A stretch of DNA of 20,099 bases from a virus. The position numbers and the translations under genes are program-made. Positions 15,457-20,099 of the stretch are shown piece by piece. The DNA is taken from IMG/VR virus record IMGVR_UViG_3300010883_000698, positions 1-20,099 of that record; one strand, written 5' to 3'. How positions within the stretch are numbered: position 1 is the stretch's first letter; the number at the start of each line of letters is the position of its first letter. The notes under the pieces were generated by a model. That model made no database searches. It saw only the letters and a list, made by a program, of their open reading frames with translations, and had not been told where the DNA came from.

Positions 15457-15793
15457 GATAAGCTATCATGAGCTAAACGCCATGCTAAATATGTACGACG
15501 AGAACAATCAAATTCAATTTGGAAAAGACAAAGAGGCAGCTAAGGCATACTTCCTAGACCACGTAAATCAGAACACCGTTTTCTTTCACACACTAGAAGA
15601 GAAGCTAGAATACCTTGTTGAAAATGAATACTACGACAAGACCATCCTGGATCAGTACTCCCCAGAGGACACCAAGGATCTATTCAAGCACGCTTATTCT
15701 TATAAGTTTAGATTCCCAACCTTTGTTGGGGCATACAAGTTCTATACTCAGTATGCACTAAAGAACTTTGCTGGAGACCGTTACCTAGAGTGA
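15443..15793 (+). pseudogene. nrdE: NrdE N-terminal fragment, ended by in-frame TGA
   Basis: 116 aa up to a TGA at 15791-15793. The sequence follows the class Ib NrdE N-terminus closely ([44 protein letters not shown]) and stops in the conserved element GDRYLE-(stop)-FEDRVV, where relatives have Arg at the stop. The reading frame continues unchanged past the stop into the rest of NrdE, so no frameshift is involved. A C-to-T change in CGA would produce it. It contains no catalytic residue. Whether it is a dead fragment, a separately made subunit piece, or part of a readthrough product cannot be decided here. Confidence 0.88.
15791..15793 (+). other. In-frame TGA interrupting nrdE
   Basis: GAG TGA TTC, at codon 117 of nrdE. 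Upstream and downstream coding are in the same frame (15443 and 15812 differ by 369 = 123 codons). TGA also ends the polymerase gene, the 52-aa HTH gene and the 94-aa gene in this window, so general reassignment of TGA is unlikely. Confidence 0.95.
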
Positions 15794-15811
15794 TTCGAAG
15801 ATCGCGTCGTA

Positions 15812-18507
<2,696 letters not shown>

Positions 18508-18522
18508 TTAAATAAGTTGAAG

Positions 18523-18560
18523 AAAGAGGGGGGCATGGCTTAGGCTGTGTCCCCCTTTTT
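18523..18560 (+). terminator. Strong intrinsic terminator after nrdF
   Basis: GGGGG at 18528-18532 pairs with CCCCC at 18551-18555; pairing continues inward with G-U, C-G, A-T and a GC pair to a four-base TTAG loop (18540-18543), a stem of about 12 pairs. A run of five T follows at 18556-18560, with AAAGA on the other side. It lies 15 bases after the nrdF stop and separates the replication/nrd block from the last gene. Confidence 0.9.
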
Positions 18561-18573
18561 AATACATAAACCC

Positions 18574-18589
18574 TAGTATAATAGTATAA
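18574..18589 (+). repeat. Tandem TAGTATAA repeat at promoter
   Basis: TAGTATAA occurs twice head to tail (18574-18581 and 18582-18589), perfectly. It doubles the -10-like element and might be a protein-binding site or a replication-slippage duplication. Confidence 0.8.
18577..18582 (+). promoter_or_regulatory. Candidate -10 box for the last gene
   Basis: Perfect TATAAT at 18577-18582 with a second -10-like TATAAG at 18585-18590, created by a tandem repeat. Only a T-rich, poor -35 (the terminator tail) lies at the proper distance, so an activator or phage-specific factor may be needed. Position, right after a terminator and before a Shine-Dalgarno, is the main support. Confidence 0.45.
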
Positions 18590-18624
18590 GGACACTTCCA
18601 GCTACCCCATACTAGGAGGATGAA

Positions 18625-20099
18625 ATTAAAACGTCACTCCGTGCTGTTGCAGCACTTTCATTGGCATTCTTGCCTATATTTGGCGTGCTCGAACCAGCCC
18701 ACGCTGTAGACAGTATTGTTGTAACATCCCTAGAAGACGATGGAACAGATGGTACTCTTAGGTGGGCCATTGCAGAATCAAACGCTGGACTTACATTTGA
18801 CAAGATTACCTTTGGAGTTAGCGGTACAATAAACTTAGCATCTAGTTTACCAGGGATTACCCGTAATGTTACCATAGAGGGGCCAGGAGAAGCAGCACTA
18901 ACCATCGACGGAGGAGATCTATATTCGGGATTGGTTCTTCAGGGCAAGAACATGACCATAGGTGGCTTAACTTTTAGCAACATGTACAATTCTAGTGGGC
19001 AGTCAGGATCTGCTATTTGGCTGGTAAGGGGAACAGTATACGTTAATAACGTTACGGTTACATCAAGTACAACAGCCATTGCTACGAAAGAAGGTGGGTC
19101 ATACATATACATAAACTATGGAACGTTCACAGGAAACACCACCGCACTATTCTCTAATCATGGTGGCACCCCAACTACCCCATCTGAAGATGACAACGCC
19201 TACGACAACAGAATTCACGTCTCTAATTCACTCTTTGAAAACAACAACACAGCGGTGTACGGTGAAAGAACAATACTAATAGACAGCTCTGCCTTTAACA
19301 GTAACAGCACAGCATTCTTAATGCGTGGTCTTAATAAGCATAGGGTAGTTAACTCCACATTTAGTGGCAACAGCGTTGGTGTTAATGTTTCATCTTATTG
19401 GCCCAACTTCCCTGGATATTTGTCCTCACCATACATAAACACAATCATAACGGGAAACACCTTTGCTGACAATACAACGGCAATTAGTCTTAATGCTAGG
19501 CACAACAACATCTATACACAGGTTGGTTCTAGTGTATCCAATAACATTTGGGATGAGGCTGGAACATTTATATATTCAAGCGAAGGTTCCTCTGCATTTA
19601 CTGACGGCTTAGATGCACGTGAGGGTGCAGAGTATTACGCTATAAACAATACATCTAGTGTCCCACCACCACCAGAGCCATCAATATCTGCACCAACTAA
19701 TCTTTCTGTAACTGTTAATCAGGATGGATCCGTAAGTCTAACTTGGGACGCATCAGTAGTTAATGAGACTGCATATCTTAACTACTACGTAATAGCCTGG
19801 AACACTGCAGATTCTGGATGGGCAATCACAACCACAAATACCTATGGCACTATCTCAGCCTCAAACTTTGAGAATACTGGCGGATTTGATACTGAGTACC
19901 TATTTAAGATTCGTGCAGATGACAATGACAATAGGATTTATGTATGGTCAGAGCCAGTAACAAACATAATGGTTTCAGTTACTGGACCTTCCGAAGAAGA
20001 GCTAGCCCAGGCCGAAGCAGACAGGTTAGCTGCAGAAGAACAGGCAGCAGCAGACCAAGCAGCCGCAGACCAAGCGGCAGCGGATCAACAAGCAGCAGA
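18625..20099 (+). CDS. Secreted beta-helix/FN3/Ala-rich repeat protein (3' partial)
   Basis: 491 residues visible, still open at the window edge. AGGAGG at 18614-18619 stands five bases before ATT 18625; no ATG, GTG or TTG lies between the in-frame TAG (18613) and the signal peptide. Residues 1-27 form a Sec signal peptide (MKTSLRAVAALSLAFLPIFG... ending AHA). About 30-345 is a right-handed beta-helix: VVTSLEDDGTDGTLRWAIAE opens it, followed by GTINL, TIDGG and many Asn/Thr/Ser turns. VPPPPEP (346-352) links to an FN3-like domain (about 355-452; LTWDAS, YYVIAW, YLFKIRA). From 455 an Ala/Glu/Gln coiled coil carries three AAADQ repeats. Likely an exported surface or adhesin-like protein, unusual in a phage. 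A one-base loss after ATG 18620 is the other start explanation. Confidence 0.85.
   Translation, partial: MKTSLRAVAALSLAFLPIFGVLEPAHAVDSIVVTSLEDDGTDGTLRWAIAESNAGLTFDKITFGVSGTINLASSLPGITRNVTIEGPGEAALTIDGGDLYSGLVLQGKNMTIGGLTFSNMYNSSGQSGSAIWLVRGTVYVNNVTVTSSTTAIATKEGGSYIYINYGTFTGNTTALFSNHGGTPTTPSEDDNAYDNRIHVSNSLFENNNTAVYGERTILIDSSAFNSNSTAFLMRGLNKHRVVNSTFSGNSVGVNVSSYWPNFPGYLSSPYINTIITGNTFADNTTAISLNARHNNIYTQVGSSVSNNIWDEAGTFIYSSEGSSAFTDGLDAREGAEYYAINNTSSVPPPPEPSISAPTNLSVTVNQDGSVSLTWDASVVNETAYLNYYVIAWNTADSGWAITTTNTYGTISASNFENTGGFDTEYLFKIRADDNDNRIYVWSEPVTNIMVSVTGPSEEELAQAEADRLAAEEQAAADQAAADQAAADQQAA

Larger units (their letters stand above)
18572..18616 (+). repeat. 8-bp inverted repeat spanning -10 box and Shine-Dalgarno
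   Basis: CCTAGTAT at 18572-18579 is the exact reverse complement of ATACTAGG at 18609-18616, with 29 bases between. The left arm overlaps the -10 box and the right arm overlaps AGGAGG (18614-18619). In a transcript reading through the terminator the pairing would cover part of the ribosome site; in a transcript starting after the -10 box the left arm would be absent. Confidence 0.6.

Overview
The window looks like part of a tailed double-stranded DNA phage genome (Caudoviricetes). It holds a terminase pair, a complete phage replication and recombination set, a nucleotide-metabolism operon and the end of a structural region. Every supported gene reads left to right, packed end to end with frequent 1-23 nt stop/start overlaps. 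Composition is moderately AT-rich (about 45-50% GC in the two lines I counted by eye). Several signals fit an actinobacterial host, though I cannot prove it: a class Ib ribonucleotide reductase (nrdIEF), a self-contained DnaE-type polymerase with an intact PHP site, and at least two -10 boxes placed exactly where leaderless actinobacterial promoters sit. A low-GC freshwater actinobacterium is my best guess.

Layout. 1-523: the tail of one gene and a small beta-rich, probably virion protein. 529-1077: a protein with a MerR-like helix-turn-helix, placed between the structural and replication blocks. 1150-4817: two small unknowns, a DnaB-like helicase, an unknown, a CHC2/Toprim primase and a zinc-containing ssDNA-binding protein. 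4829-9101: a 1091-aa DnaE-type polymerase and a RecA/UvsX-like recombinase. 9091-12126: a zinc ribbon, a PD-(D/E)XK resolvase-like nuclease, a DEDDy exonuclease, a Cas4/RecB-like Fe-S nuclease, a double zinc-finger protein and a RuvC-like resolvase. 12128-12724: three very small proteins. 12714-15028: probable small terminase and large terminase. 15049-18507: nrdI, nrdE and nrdF, with nrdE broken by an in-frame TGA. 18523-18560: a strong intrinsic terminator. 18625 to the end: a secreted beta-helix/FN3/Ala-rich repeat protein running off the window.

How the genes fit together. Helicase, primase, SSB and polymerase could form a largely self-sufficient replisome; a sliding clamp and clamp loader are not in view. 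RecA-like protein, Cas4-like nuclease, Hjc-like nuclease and RuvC-like resolvase would process recombination intermediates and resolve branched concatemers before terminase packages them. nrdIEF would supply deoxynucleotides.

Most unusual points: (1) nrdE reads as one 706-residue protein except for a TGA where relatives have Arg, giving two ORFs in the same frame; (2) the final gene is an exported, adhesin-like protein with a strong Shine-Dalgarno but only an ATT codon (or a one-base indel) as its start, preceded by a tandem 8-nt repeat and an 8-bp inverted repeat; (3) leaderless promoter geometry at two genes. No tRNA, CRISPR array, insertion sequence or integrase was seen, and there is no gene-free stretch over 300 bases.
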